DNA from: Cheilinus undulatus
Lineage: Eukaryota; Chordata; Actinopteri; Labriformes; Labridae
DNA: 64,000 nucleotides
Assembly (NCBI RefSeq): GCF_018320785.1
Contig: NC_054866.1
Coordinates: 29,427,000 to 29,490,999 of the forward strand
Direction: 5' to 3'
Below the pieces are notes generated by a model that saw nothing but the letters and a program-made list of their open reading frames with translations, searched no databases and was not told where the DNA came from. Both the position numbers and the translations under genes were made by a program. Positions within the stretch are counted from its first letter, which is position 1; each line of letters opens with the position of its first letter. Below are positions 33,489 to 46,075 of the stretch, piece after piece.

Positions 33489-35009
33489 GTAACATAGTTG
33501 GCATAACAGAAATAAGAAGGGTGCAGCAGGATCTCCTTGTTTAATTCCTCTACATACATTGAAATTCTGAGTTGTGCCTGTGGACAGTCTAACTGAACTT
33601 CTACAATCTTTATACAACAATTGGATCGCACATTTGAAGTAATCACTAAACCCAAACAAATCTAAGGTTTTAAAGAGAAAGCTGTGGGCCACAGTGTCGA
33701 AAGCCTTATAATAATCTACAAAGAGGATGTAACTGTTGTCTTTAAGCAGCTCATTATAATCAATCAGATCTAGAATTAAATGAACATTAATACTTATGTG
33801 CCATCCTTTCATAAAACTAGATTGGCAATCATCAATAATTGTATTGAGGCATGGTTTAAGTCTCTGAGCAAAGATAAGCGAAAGCAATTTAGCATCATTA
33901 TTGATTAAAGTGATAGGCCTCCAATTTTCAACAAGTAACAAGTCTTTATCCAGTTTGGGTATTAAAGTTATTAGTCCTTGAGACATAGGCGGTAGTTTAT
34001 CAGCCTCAAGGGCTTCTTCAATTACACATAAAAGAAAGTCTGAAATATCATCTTTAAACTCTTTGTAGAATTTACTGGTTAACCCATCCTTGCAAAAAGG
34101 GATGGACGTTGCAAAAAGTAAGTATTTTCCTGTAAGTACATTTTATAAAACAGCCTTCATCCACTGAGAAAATAGGTCTATAGGTGAGGCCCGCTTGTTT
34201 TTATCTTTGTTTTAAGCTCTGCAAGATGCTGACTGTCAACAAAAAAACAAAGGGCTGTCCCATTCCTGTTTCTACCACTTCAAGCCCTTGCAGCCTCATG
34301 CACTCATTTTTCAGGTGCAGTCAGTTAAGTCAGTGAGGGCTCAGGGTTTAGGGGGGGTTTTGAGATTCAGCCAAGGAATCCGAGTGCACTTTTCCTCAGT
34401 GGATCTTATGGAAGTGACGTAGATATACTGTTTAAAAACTGCAATTTGATGTTGACTGATAATAAAATGCACATCTAATCATGACTCGGCGCATTTTCCT
34501 TGCTATTTCATGCAGCAAATGAAATGTGAAAACGTGAATATCTCTTAATATGAACTTCCTTCTGAGTCAAGACCAGTAGATGAATGATATTTAGGTTCTA
34601 ATTTGCAACGGTATAAATTAAATTGTTTTGCCTCATTCTCTATCAATTCTATGTTTTTTCTTGTTAAATATTTAAGTCTAGTCTGGTTCTGTCTTTCAGC
34701 TGGTTATGTAAGCACTGTGAACCCAAATAAAACCTTTCATTAATATCTTCTTTGTCTTTTGTAATGGTAATGAGTAACAGAATGATCACTATATGGGAAT
34801 GTGCAAACTTCAAAATAGAAAAACCAATGCAGTTTCAATGATTAACTAATCGATTGATTAAATGTTTGGATAAAAAATGAAAAGAATAGTAGCCTGTAAT
34901 TGTCATGTCTGTTCCTCTGCTCATCCTTCTTTCACATGAATCATCAGTTTGACATTTATTGTTTAATTAACTGCAAGTAACGTTACAGTTATATTGATTG
35001 CTTGTTTTA

Positions 35010-35235
35010 TATGAAGCTGATGCAAAGAATTGTGGGTAATCTTTTCTTCTCTCCTTTGATAAAGGATGGTTTGGTGTTTCCTATGCAAAAGGAGATAATA
35101 AAGGAAGCACTGAAGCGCCTCTCCTTAACATTTAAAGAATTTGAACAGCCTTTATTATGACGACAGTAAAATATTTCCTGGTTGTTTCACTCAATGAGGA
35201 ACCTTCCTGAGCAAAGGGGACTATTTCAGTGGACC
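35010..35235. repeat. dispersed repeat, copy 2
   Basis: Same block order as 18720-18960 (gcaaagaattgtgggtaatc, ttctctcctttgataaagga, aaaggagataataaaggaag, gaaccttcctgagcaaa). Confidence 0.65.
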
Positions 35236-36859
35236 AATAGTTTAGAGTTGTTCTATATTTGTACAGACTATTCCTGTACAGTTTAAGTGATGGAAATCTT
35301 TGTGCTGGTTTTATGTCAGAATTTTCTGTAGTAGTATCATTTATAGTGGTTTGAGTCATCAAAAATCCCCAGCAAACAACCCAGATTCACGAGAACTGCT
35401 ACTTCCCTTATTCATGACTGTGGATGAAATCATGTCTAAAATATTACAATAATTTGCTTTTCATAGAAACTAAATAGTAGAAACGTACATCATGTCCCAT
35501 AAAAAGCCCAAATGAAGAATTAATCAGCATCACATAAGTGTTAAGTAAAAGATATGTTAAGAGCTGATGAAATGTTTTGTTGTGCGCATAAAAAAGTTTA
35601 AGTCAAACTTTTGAAGAAAATTCTGATTTTTATAATGTTTCTAAAAAGTTGCAGTGCTTCACCATTGGAGAAAGAGCTCATTGTGATAATAAAAACAGTG
35701 GTTTGACCACAGCTGAAAACCTCTGTGAGAAATGTTGTAAAGTTTAGAGACAGGTCCCCAGAGCTGTCAAGTTAGACAGAAGGGTTGCAGTGTGTGGAGG
35801 AAGGTTCATCTGTGTCATGAAAATTTTAGAGTTTTGTTTCTTTTATGTGTTTTTTAGAGAAGCTTTAAGAACAGACTCCAAGTGTTTTGAGAATAGCACC
35901 GTTTTTGCATTTAGATAAGCAAGAAAAAATGCATTTTGCACACCCTGTGTACAGATACTGTTGTCTTCTTGCAGGTGGCCTGTTCAGAAGTTGTTAGTTC
36001 TCAAACATCCTGACCATAATGTTTTCTTTGCTGCTGGTGCTTGTCTGTTTTTTCTCTCTATTTCTGTAGCTTGTTGGTTGATTGTATGTGAGTTAATATG
36101 AATTTTTACAACTGCCTCCTCATCCCTTTCTCCTCCTGTGGTCTCTCCATCATGCTCTGCATCTATTAAAGTGACTTAACTATAAGAGGTCACATGTTAG
36201 AAATATTTCAGCAAATTTTGTACAATGAAACAACCAGGGCAGGATTCTTTTATGGTTTGATAATCTTCATAGTTGTGGAGGGCATGCTTGGCAGGTATAA
36301 CAGTTGTGACATTGTGTCTTAACAGGGCAGTCAAGGACACCATCTGCTCGGCTGTAAATGGTTGAAGGGTGGGTTTTATTCCTACAGGAAAGAGAAGAGA
36401 AGACATGAATGGTAAATATCAAAGACTGTCATTAAAATGTCAGCACACTCCACCTTTCATGAACTTCAAGCATTCACGAGATGTTCTAACTGTGAGTTGT
36501 GATTTTCAATTGCTGGGTTTGAAATGTGACGACTTCTCTTTATTAAATAAAACTGGCACAATAGGTGGCTGTCTCTCCTCATAGTGTAACACTACAGGGC
36601 ACTGATAAAATAAGTCTAGCTATAAATGCAACGAAATTCAATCATGTTTCCTGTGTTACCATAAAAAGTAAAATTAGTAACATTTAGGCATGTGTAGCAT
36701 ATAACCAGCAAGTAGGGCATGGCATGGGAAATAAATTACCTGCAAGGTTATGTTTAATGCAAATGTACTGTTTATGTTGCTTGAAATGGTCACACAAAGG
36801 GTTGTAACTTTTGTTAATTAATGGGTACATCATGACATGCATTGTATGTAGTATGCTGT

Positions 36860-36950
36860 AGGAAGCAGGAGCACTTTAGAATAACAGTCAGTCCAGACCT
36901 CCACACTCCACAATACACCCATCCATCACTCTAAAGAGCTCCTGCTTCCT
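36860..36950. repeat. 21-bp inverted repeat, 49-bp loop
   Basis: aggaagcaggagcactttaga (36860-36880; 21 nt, key core GGAAGCAGGAGC) and its reverse complement at 36930-36950 differ at one position. It is a compact stem-loop in unique-looking intergenic DNA. Confidence 0.8.
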
Positions 36951-38329
36951 GGGGTTTGCTTGCAGTGCTGTTTGTTCAGAAGAGAATTCTGTGTTGTACA
37001 GCTATGTGCCAGTTTACATGTAGCGTTAACAGGGCATATAACCTGCATTTGGACTCCCAAGTGACTGCACTCTTGTATATATATACAATGTGTTTTCAGT
37101 TACCTGATGATGATGATATTCATTTATTGTGAAAGACACATCCCCATCTCTTTTTATCACATTGTTTGTGCCTTCTCAAGTACAAACTGTCACATTTTTC
37201 ATTGAAAATAATTGGATACGATTAAACAATTTTAGAGATTTGGGTTGTTGTCAAGGGGTTGACGGTGGTCACTGGTGCTAGCCCAGTTGAGAACCTCTGG
37301 TTTAGATTGTTCTCAGGGTTATGTGGGCATGTTGGCACACGTTATGATTGACAGATGATCATGGAATGTTCAGTATTTAGAATATTTAGAAATATTGATG
37401 GAAAAAACATATATAGTTTCCTGTTTCTTATCTTTCTCTTTCCCTCTCTCTTTCTATGCTGTTCCTGCTGCTGACTTTAGGTAGGATATGCTTTCTTGCT
37501 TGTCGGAAAATCCACAACATTCACAACTGGCCTAAATATTTACTCAACACATTAACAGATGGACTGCAGGCTTCCATCTCGAATTCTTCTTATAAACATT
37601 AAAAGTTGCTTGGTTGTTGCACTAACGCTGCTGTTCAGGGTAAATTACTGTCTCTGATAACCTACAGGTCATACCACTGCTTGGTGCAGACTCACAGCAT
37701 GTAAACAAGTCTATAACTTCTCAAATGTGTTGGTTTTTCTGTGTTTAGCAGTGAAACAAATGCAGTACTCAGTTTTGTTACAGTGAGTCATTATGAAGGT
37801 GCTTGGCCCAGATCTGCGTCAAAGGAGTTCACATGGAAAAGTAATGAAGTGAAAGGTATTTCACATAAGTGAAAACTACTCTTTGGTGATTCACAGTGAA
37901 ACTTGTTACACTATGGAAAGACTTTGATGAATGTGAAATGGGGGGGGGGGAATAACATGAAAGTGCATGAGACTTATCTGTTAACCTGCCCACAGAAGTT
38001 CCCTGAAACAGTGCTGGCATAATAAAGGTTAGAGTATTTCCTGCCTCTCAGTAGCATTAACATCTGCATCATATGTAGTCACCTACTGTCTTGTGCTTTT
38101 CCCCACCCCTGCAGTCAACTTCCTCCATGCACGTGTGCAAAACCAAACCTCTCTCCTCCTCCATGCGTCTTCCCCTTTTTGTACTTCGTCTCATCCCTTG
38201 CTGACATTTTAACTGTGCCTCTCAGTGGCAAGAGAGCAGATATATTAGACAGAGGGAAACATTGCCGCCTGCACTTATTGTATTAGGAGATCACGATCTT
38301 CTAGGTGTTATTTCAGAGGGCCATGTAAG

Positions 38330-38498
38330 ACTGTTTTGGCTTGGCTGCTTGTCAGCAGCTCTGAAGATTCTCCTCTGAGACTCATCCTCAAACCATCCTG
38401 GACTTAACTCTGGAAAAAGTGTAACAGCTCTGGAATGTGTCTCCAGCACTGGACAACTTTCTCTTACAATCGGGACACACTTTAACCAAAAACAACAG
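38330..38498 (+). other. candidate 5' non-coding exon of the GPR132-like gene
   Basis: A strong donor context, aacaacag|GTAAGATC, ends at 38498. The downstream gene has a clear 3' splice site in its 5' UTR at 42895, so an upstream exon must exist. The start is unknown. The stretch upstream (38220-38330) has a weak atatatt. This is inference only. Confidence 0.3.
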
Positions 38499-39763
38499 GT
38501 AAGATCATTTTCAGGACATTTCTAGACATCAAGTATCTGTGAAATTACACACACTGAGAAAAGTGGCCCTTTTTTCTGTTTGAATGGTTTGCAAGTAGGT
38601 TGTTAAAGCTTTTAGATTACCTTTAAACTCACTTTCTTTAATGATTTTTGTTCAGTCTCCAGAGGACTCTTGACAGGGGAAAGTCTGCATGCTTCAGTTA
38701 GTGTAAGCCAAAGTGGCAGAAAATGATTAGGCTATAATGCTGATTTTCCACAGGCTTTCACTAGTTCTACCAGTGTAGGTCAATACAACAGGTTGATTAA
38801 GAAATGTTGAAAATTCCCTGAACTTTTCTGTTTGAGTGGACCAAGCTACATGAAACATTGCTTTGGTATTAGGGAAGCAAACTGAGACATATTTTTCCAT
38901 TTCACTTGGAAAATTAGGTTTATAATACACAAACTCTGCTCCTAAGGGGAGGGTGAAGTTTTGCTCTATCAAAAACAATGATGGTGACGTGACTATTGTA
39001 ACAACCAGACTAAGCACAGTTTATAATACTACCAAACACATAGTCGGCTCAGATAGATGTGGATGGATTAAAATTTGGACCAGTCGTAAAGTAGGTATGT
39101 AGCAGGATTATGCAATAGACTAAAAGAGAAACACTGATCAGAAACAGATGAAAAACTTGAAGAATACAAAAAAAAGAGAGAACAGAAAATGTATTGATTT
39201 TTAAAAAAGTGGGGATAAATCAAGTGAATAGAACAAACTTTTCTTACTTATGGGCCCATTGTCAGCACGGTGAGGCAGCCTATTTGTGGTTAGTCATATC
39301 AGCCAGACTGGTGACTAAACAAAGCCTATGAATAATTTTAGAAGCTTTCCGAAAATCAGCCAGTGTGGTTTTCAACAACCGTCATTTAAAATTTAGATAA
39401 TAACCCATTAACTCAAACCCAGCTCTGCATGCATGTTCATGCACTGTTATACACAATCGGAGATGCACACAAAAGCCTGGGCACACATTATTGTTCACTA
39501 AAGACGCTCTGCCTCTAAATGGCTTCTCCATTATTGAATTTGGATGGGACAGCCTATCTCTGTCCAGCAGTTAATGGCATTAGATTCTTCCTGAGCTATA
39601 AACACAGCAGGGCCAGGCCTTAGCAGGAGAACAACATGTAGAGAGAGGACCAGTGAGGTACACAGAAATAGGCATTAGGAAACAGAGCACCTTTAATTTC
39701 CTAGTGCTAAAATCTCAGAGAGGCAGGATATGGACAGGATGAAATATACATAGCCTACAAAAA

Positions 39764-39794
<31 letters not shown>

Positions 39795-42700
39795 CACTCC
39801 TGAAACCTCTTGTCCCCTTTGACTAAAACATAGCAAATATATGCTCCTTTAGGGTGACGATTGAAGAGCGCTATGTTAATAAAACTGCTGAGTTTATAAA
39901 ATTATTATTCCCTCTTTATCAAATAAAATGTAACCATTGATAGCTTAAATGTCCATTTACACAAGAATCGAGACAGAATATTAACTAACTGGCTTGAATC
40001 TGAGTCACAGCTGTGTGATGATCTGGGACAAATTATGCATCCTCAATAAAAATCAGGGAAGAAATTAACTGATTTACGGATATGGAGCATTATTTCATTG
40101 CTGATAAATATCGTAATATCCCTTGCCTGGGAAAGAAATTTTACCATCCAGCTCTACTCAAGTCTGTTGCACCAGACATCAGACTTCTCCATGTGCATGT
40201 CTCTGTCAAGGCTGTCATGTTTTGAAAAAATACAATTCAATTTTTTAAAACAATCTTTAGTTTTTAAAAAGTACCCAAGCTATAAACACAACCTACAGTG
40301 TTTCCCACAGAGTAACACTGTACTTGGGTGGTAGTGGTGGCAGAGGGAGTCATCCAATCCGACCTCATTTAGTTAATGTGTTTTTGTGTGCATTAGTTCT
40401 TTTGACAGTATTAATAAATGGTGCACTGTGTAAAGATGCTCAAATAACATCACTCACCTTGTGAATGTTTCACTTAATATGTCATAATCATAGCTGGTGA
40501 GCTTTGTGTGGGACGTCTTAATGTCACTGAGGTAGGGTGTCACAACTGTCACCTTAGAGTGCAGCAGTACAGGACAATAATGGCAGCAAGAAGTTTGTTT
40601 AAATGTTTGAAACTTCAAATTTGATATAAGACATTGCTCCTTGGTGCATTTACTGGAGGGACATACTAATGCATTAGTTTTAATATGGATTCAAAAGCAA
40701 GAATAATATTTAAAAAAAAAAAAGGTCAACAAATACACTTGGGTCGCCTGCCCAGGTATAATCTAAGATTGGAAGACAGTGGTACATCTATTTTATCAGA
40801 CGAGAACACATCACAACTAGCAAAATTGAAAACTCTATCAACAATAGAAATGTTCTTGTTTTTGCTTTTTTCTGTCATTTAGACAGTGGTGTTCTGTTGC
40901 ATTGATGTGAAAATCTCAAACCCATATTTTATTCCCAATAGAACATGAACAACATATCAGATGTTGGAACGGATTTAAGTGATTACCATTTTAGCAAAAT
41001 ACGGCTTTGCTTTCCCTGTACATGTACCCATTCACTCTACTGGCAGCTCGGGGCCTTGGGGGGGGGGGGGGGGACTTTGCAAGGTTGGCTGTCAGTGGCT
41101 ACAGGGGGTTGGCTAGCTTGAACTGAGAACAAAGGTCTGGATTCAGTGGTGTGGAGCCACATTTCCTAAAGAGTTACCCTGTCCTCCAGAGCAACAAATA
41201 AACTACATTTAATACACTTATTATTAGTGGCAAAGGAGGACAGGGAAAAGGTGAGTATCTGGCACACTGAGCAGGAGAGGGAGAAGCAGACAGAGAAGTT
41301 TGGGCCAAGCTAGGCTAAATTGTGGTAAAGGAGGAAAGGGAGGCTAAGTGAAAAGCACCTACACCGCGAGGGTGCTTGTAGTTAACCGTATATACTTTTA
41401 AAAGCACAACAGTTATGAAACAGTAGTGATTAGTAGTAGAAAGAGTGAAAAATTTAACTTTAGCTTGATCTACGCTTAGCGAAACACAACAACAGAGCAA
41501 CCGCACTAACAGGAAATGACGCAATACGCTTACCACATGTCAGTATGTCAGCCGTATTGGTGGATGGGGACGTGAGGGGGAGCAAACTGAAGCAGAAAAC
41601 AGCAATTTCCGATTTTAAAGAAAATCTATACATATTAATGATTATATCATGGTTCCAGTTTCGAACCAGTAAACCCAATAAGTCCCTTGAGAGGTATGAA
41701 TGACAGTTGGAGCAACAGGGAGGTGAGCAAAGCGATACATACAGACAGACAGCTCTCCAATCGTAGTAAGATACCATGGCTATTTTTAATACCCAGTATA
41801 TATACAGTATTACTGTATTACTGCCCACCTAAAAATTGTTCCACAACTTTTAGATGCATTTTTTCACAGGTTAGTGAACCTCTCCCCATATTTACTTCAG
41901 ATTCTGCCTCTATAAATGCTCCTTTTATACCTTGCAATGTTACTGATCTGTTGCCAGTTAATCTAATTAGTTGCAAAATGCTCCTCCAGCTATTTTTCAT
42001 TAGTATCACTTGCTTTTCCAGCCTTCTGTGGCCCCATCCCTACTTTTTAGAGATTGTTGCTACCATCAAATTCAGAATGAGCTAATATTTTTCATGAAAT
42101 GGTCAAATGACTTAGTTTTGACATCTGATATATTGTATATTTTATGTTGTGGATAAATTATGGGTTTATGAGATTTGCAAATCATTGCATTTTGTTTTCA
42201 TTTACATTGTACCCAGCTCACTTTTTTTCTTGGGATTGAGGTTGTAATTAAAAAACTACAAAACCTCACCCAGTCTTGGGTTTATAGGTCTTATATTTTT
42301 GTTTTCATGGTGTGGAAACAGGTCTATATTTTTTTTTAGAGTTGAATAGAATACATTGAAGTTGGTAATAACTAGTATGTTCTAAGATGGGGATTAGTTA
42401 GTGCTGACTGAATTGGAGAACTTTAATCAGTTATTGCTCCTAATAATACCATGTAAAGTAACATGTATGATCAAACCATGCAGAGCAGTCACTTAGAATC
42501 TGTAGTTTAACAAAAGGAAGCTTTAGCATCAAATAGTGCAAGTAGGTGGCTTATGGCAACAGAAATTTATACAGCAGTGTTTTTTTCTATAGACCGCTGT
42601 TGTGGTAACACAGAGGAAATATTATGTTTGTATTTGTAGTGCAGGTGCCACCTGTTACCATCAGGGAGCATGACTAAGCCTCTCTTCTACAGGGGGAACT

Positions 42701-42895
42701 TAAACTCTCTGCTCAAACACCATGTGCTCTTTAGCCATCTGCCCCTCTTTAGCTCACTGAACCAAGTAATTGACTGGAGGAAATACAAAATGTCCAAGTC
42801 TTTTTGAGTTTGAAAGTATCAGAGTGAAATTGTGTTGCCTGTGTCACTTCCACACCTTCAAACTGACACCACCCCGCCTTTCCTTTCTTTTACAG
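38499..42895. other. presumed 5' UTR intron of the GPR132-like gene / intergenic
   Basis: No coding sequence is recognised. It contains a 29-nt A run (39766-39794), a 16-nt G run (41058-41073) and a possible single MITE end near 40302 (cagtgtttcccacag). ORFs of 60-130 codons here have no recognised match. Confidence 0.45.
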
Positions 42896-42942
42896 GTTAA
42901 TTTCCTGCCATAACTGTGAACTGACAGAAACGAAACGGAACG

Positions 42943-43977
42943 ATGTATCCAACAGTCACACCACAAGCAACAACCACAAACTCTACAGAAAAGTGTGTTA
43001 AAATTGGTGACAGTGCTGTGAGTGACGTTCTCATGTCAGTTTACATCCTGGCTTTTGTCTTTGGTTTGATCTTCAACGTGCTGACTCTGGGACCCATCTG
43101 GCAGCAAGTGCGCCGTCAAAACGTCCTGGGAATATTTCTGCTCAGCCTATCTATCTCGGACATGCTTTTTATTTTCACCATGCCTCTTTGGATCAATTAC
43201 TACCGGAATAATCACAACTGGGGGCTAGGTGTTAATGTTTGTAGTGTCGCTGGCTTCTTTTACTATTCCAACATGTACATTAGCATCTACCTGCTCTGCT
43301 GCATTTCCGTGGACCGCTGCCTCGTTGTCACCTTCCCTCTTCGCTCCAAAACCCACCGTACATCTCGCTATGCCTGGGCCCAGTGTGCTGGTGTTTATAT
43401 TGTTGTGACTGTCCTTCATATCATGGTGTTAGTCAAAGATGACCTCAAGGATGCTCATGATGACCTAGACAAGAACGATCGCTGTTATGAGACTTACCCC
43501 ATGAAGCCACCTATAGCCTTGTTTAACCTGGTCCGAGTGGGCATCGGCTTCGTTCTGCCCCTGCTGGTATTGGCAGTGAGCTATTGGAAGGTGCTGGCCA
43601 CAGTCGGGCAAAGTCCTGGGCTGACCACCCAGGCTAAGAAAAAAGTCCGTCTGCTTTCATTTGGTGTGATTGGAATCTTCTCAGTGTGCTACGCTCCGTA
43701 TCACATCCTCCTGCTAGTACGCTCACTAGTCTTCTATAACAGTGAGATCAAAGGACCTGGAGGAAGTTACTGTGAGTTTGAGCAAAATACACACTTCCTC
43801 TTCTCGTGTATGCTGGCACTGTCCAGTCTGAACTGTGTGATGGACCCTGTGCTTTACGTGCTGGTCAGTAATGGAATAGAGGAGGTGAAACTGTTCTGGA
43901 GGAGGCAACAAAGTACACTAACAACAGACAATACTGTTTTAACTATCAGAGTAAAGGCTAATGCTAATTTAATATAA
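42943..43977 (+). CDS. gpr132: class A GPCR, proton-sensing/lysolipid group, GPR132-like
   Basis: An intact single coding exon of 344 codons for a seven-helix plasma-membrane receptor. An N-glycosylation site lies at residues 13-15 (NST). TM1 Asn is residue 45 and TM2 Asp residue 73, ECL1 Trp 93. The disulphide pair is Cys100 and Cys181. The TM3 end is DRC at 124-126 in place of DRY. The TM6 motif is CYAPYH and TM7 is DPVLY at 301-305, as in GPR4/65/68/132. CCISVDR, CYETYP and VRVGIGFVLPLL fit this group. NVLGIFLLSLS and YYRNNHNWGLG resemble GPR132 more than GPR4 or GPR65, by eye. Start: ATG 42943, in the exon opened by the acceptor ttcttttacag at 42895. GPR132 (G2A) responds to oxidised fatty acids and weakly to protons in mammals; the ligand of this receptor is unknown. 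The subfamily name is tentative. Confidence 0.85.
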   Translation: MYPTVTPQATTTNSTEKCVKIGDSAVSDVLMSVYILAFVFGLIFNVLTLGPIWQQVRRQNVLGIFLLSLSISDMLFIFTMPLWINYYRNNHNWGLGVNVCSVAGFFYYSNMYISIYLLCCISVDRCLVVTFPLRSKTHRTSRYAWAQCAGVYIVVTVLHIMVLVKDDLKDAHDDLDKNDRCYETYPMKPPIALFNLVRVGIGFVLPLLVLAVSYWKVLATVGQSPGLTTQAKKKVRLLSFGVIGIFSVCYAPYHILLLVRSLVFYNSEIKGPGGSYCEFEQNTHFLFSCMLALSSLNCVMDPVLYVLVSNGIEEVKLFWRRQQSTLTTDNTVLTIRVKANANLI

Positions 43978-44484
43978 AAAGTAAGCAAGAACTGCATATT
44001 TTGTGTGTGTGTGCATGCATTCACAGGTGCCTGTATTGTTCAGGTCCCAATGCATGGTACTTCATCTGTTTGAATTGGTGTCTTTATTTTCACAGTTAGC
44101 AAGGAATTAGCAAGATTATATGTACTCTGTAATCAATCTTTTGTGACCAAGCAGGCAGGCATCATATGGATAACTTCAGCGCTGCTGTTTCTCATTTCCG
44201 TCTTCAGTGGAGGAGAGGAACAACATGCATCTCAGAGCTCTTTAATTGGATTGTATTCCCAGGTTTTGCTGTCCCAAGGGTGCTTCAGTGGCAGCCACTT
44301 CTGGTCTGTGGTTGGACACTGCAGAGGTTGAAGAGCCCTTGTATTTTCTCTCTAAGTTATACAAGAACATTGTCATTGTTACTGCTTGACGCTGGTATAT
44401 ATAAAGGTGAATTAACTCTTAAGCATGCATTGAAAAGCATTTACAAGCTTGAGGGTTCCAGTGAAACATGTTGCATGTGTAACA

Positions 44485-44490
44485 AATAAA
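44485..44490 (+). terminator. polyadenylation signal of the GPR132-like gene
   Basis: AATAAA about 508 nt after the stop codon. The sequence between (43978-44484) has no other gene and would be the 3' UTR. Confidence 0.5.
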
Positions 44491-46075
44491 GCAGTGGTTT
44501 GAAAAGATGCTGTGGTAGAAGTCATCAGATTATTAAATGTGTCATCTTTTTTTCAATTTTATTTTGCACTGTGATTTTGCAGAGCGAGGGCCATATTTTA
44601 AGTGTTTCCCTCTATGTTTGTATGAAAAAGTGATTACAAAGCTGCGTGTTTGTCAAGTGGGGCAAAGGCTGCAGTCAAAGGAAGGCTGAAGGAGGGTGAG
44701 GTATAGCAGAATGAGTTGTTTTCCATAAGATTTAAGGTGGTGCGACAATGTTTAAAAATGATATTGTCCAGTCACTAAAGTGTAAGAAAAGAAGTGAGCA
44801 ACGCTAAAAAAAAACTTGGTGTAAATCTCTGTCAAATTGAAAGAAAGAAAAAAGAAAGTATGGAAGACGTTAACTGCAACATTAAGGTTCTTGGTGCTTT
44901 CTTTCATATTTTCCTCTATAATTCCTACAGCAGCCCTTCAAAGGATACATTAATACATTCCCAGCTGACCACTTTGCATATCAGCAGTATGAAACCTGAG
45001 CTTGTCAAGGTTTCTGCCAGCAGGTCTCTATCTTTAAAAGCCTCTACTGCTGAGTTCTCGGTCTGAACACAGCAAACCTGTCTCCTGAAAACAACTTCAT
45101 ATCGCACTAAAATGATTTTCCTGATGTGGTTGAGTGGAAATGTAATTGCTGTTTGTCACTAATGGGCGGATGTAGTTAGGAAATGGCTGAAATAAAAGAT
45201 AAGGTTTTCTTAATGTGGTCAGGATGACAATTTTAATATTCCATTGTTTCCTTCTGTTTTTAATCATAACAAAATTTTTCATTTTTATAATTTTTTGTTA
45301 TACCAGTATTAGGAAGAAAATCTCTACACACCTTAATGTGGGACTTAGAAAATGAGAAAGACTCCCATGTACTGTCATACTTTATGCTGATATTCACTGA
45401 ATCACGTAATGTTTCAGTTAAACAGACCTTCATCGGGTATTATGGCAGCATCACAACCTTTCCAGAGAGACTGCCTCAGTTTAAGTCATGCAATTCAAAA
45501 AACACTTGGTGCATCATTAGCCAGTAGAGAGTTCAAAACACTCACAGACACAGGATTTATGAGGGGCAGGGGCAAAAATGATGAAAAGGGCACCTGCTGC
45601 ATGGGGTGGGACCCCAGCACACAAATGGTGCTATTTTTAGTGAGACAGTTAATAACCCTACCTAAGATTAAATGTACATTATTATGATTTTACCTACTAC
45701 ACTTATATGATAAAAAGACAAGGAGTAATAAACTATTTAGCAGTTTATTTCACAAAGATACACAAGGGAAAATGCCGGTGAAAATGAACCTTACACCAAA
45801 AAGCTTATGGCACTGAACAAATCAAGTCCAGAGGAGTCAGAGAGCTTGAAGGAGTCTACTTTTAGTCTACTTGAAACCTATGGGTCACTTTTTCAAATTT
45901 TGACCACTCATGGGGCACTTTTTATCTCTTAGTGGGCTCCCTGCAGAGTACTTTATCATGTTTATCTACAGTAGACACCCAATTTTTCAACTTTTACAAA
46001 CATTATGACACTGAGAGGGTTGCCCTGCACCGCCCCCGTCTAATCCAGGCCAAAGCAGTGTGACTCAAGACAGTC

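Larger units (their letters stand above)
31985..34110 (-). pseudogene. L1-type LINE reverse transcriptase remnant, split by an insertion
   Basis: Read on the minus strand. The first piece (34110 to about 33490) includes KDGLTSKFYKEFKDDISDFL, MSQGLITLIPKLDKD, ENWRPITLINNDAKLLSLIF, ILFVDYYKAFDTVAH and GIKQGDPAAPFLFLLC: RT motifs of fish L1 elements, including the first catalytic Asp block. Foreign sequence follows from about 33488 to 32380. The second piece holds GKEFKCCQLADDTT (the xADD catalytic box, 32265-32330) and, after a poly-T/GTTT expansion, SGLTVIIGKCDLFALK (to 31985). No 5' ORF1 or intact frame. Confidence 0.8.
26904..38200. other. intergenic region between prkd2 and the GPR132-like gene
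   Basis: No gene is recognised. It includes possible prkd2 3' UTR (to about 28000), a repeat with a duplicated block (29165-29790), an AT-rich degenerate tandem tract (30840-31140), an L1 remnant with a large insertion (31985-34110), a dispersed repeat (35010-35235) and a 21-bp inverted repeat (36860-36950). The part from 27000 to 29150 shows nothing further, apart from a Tc1-like tip at 28106. Confidence 0.6.

Noticed and set aside
40302..40345. CAGTGTTTCCCACAG, like a hAT-type end
   Set aside because: No partner end was found within several kb.
41460..42085. ORFs of 122 and 132 codons on both strands
   Set aside because: No domain, no splice context and composition like the surrounding non-coding DNA.
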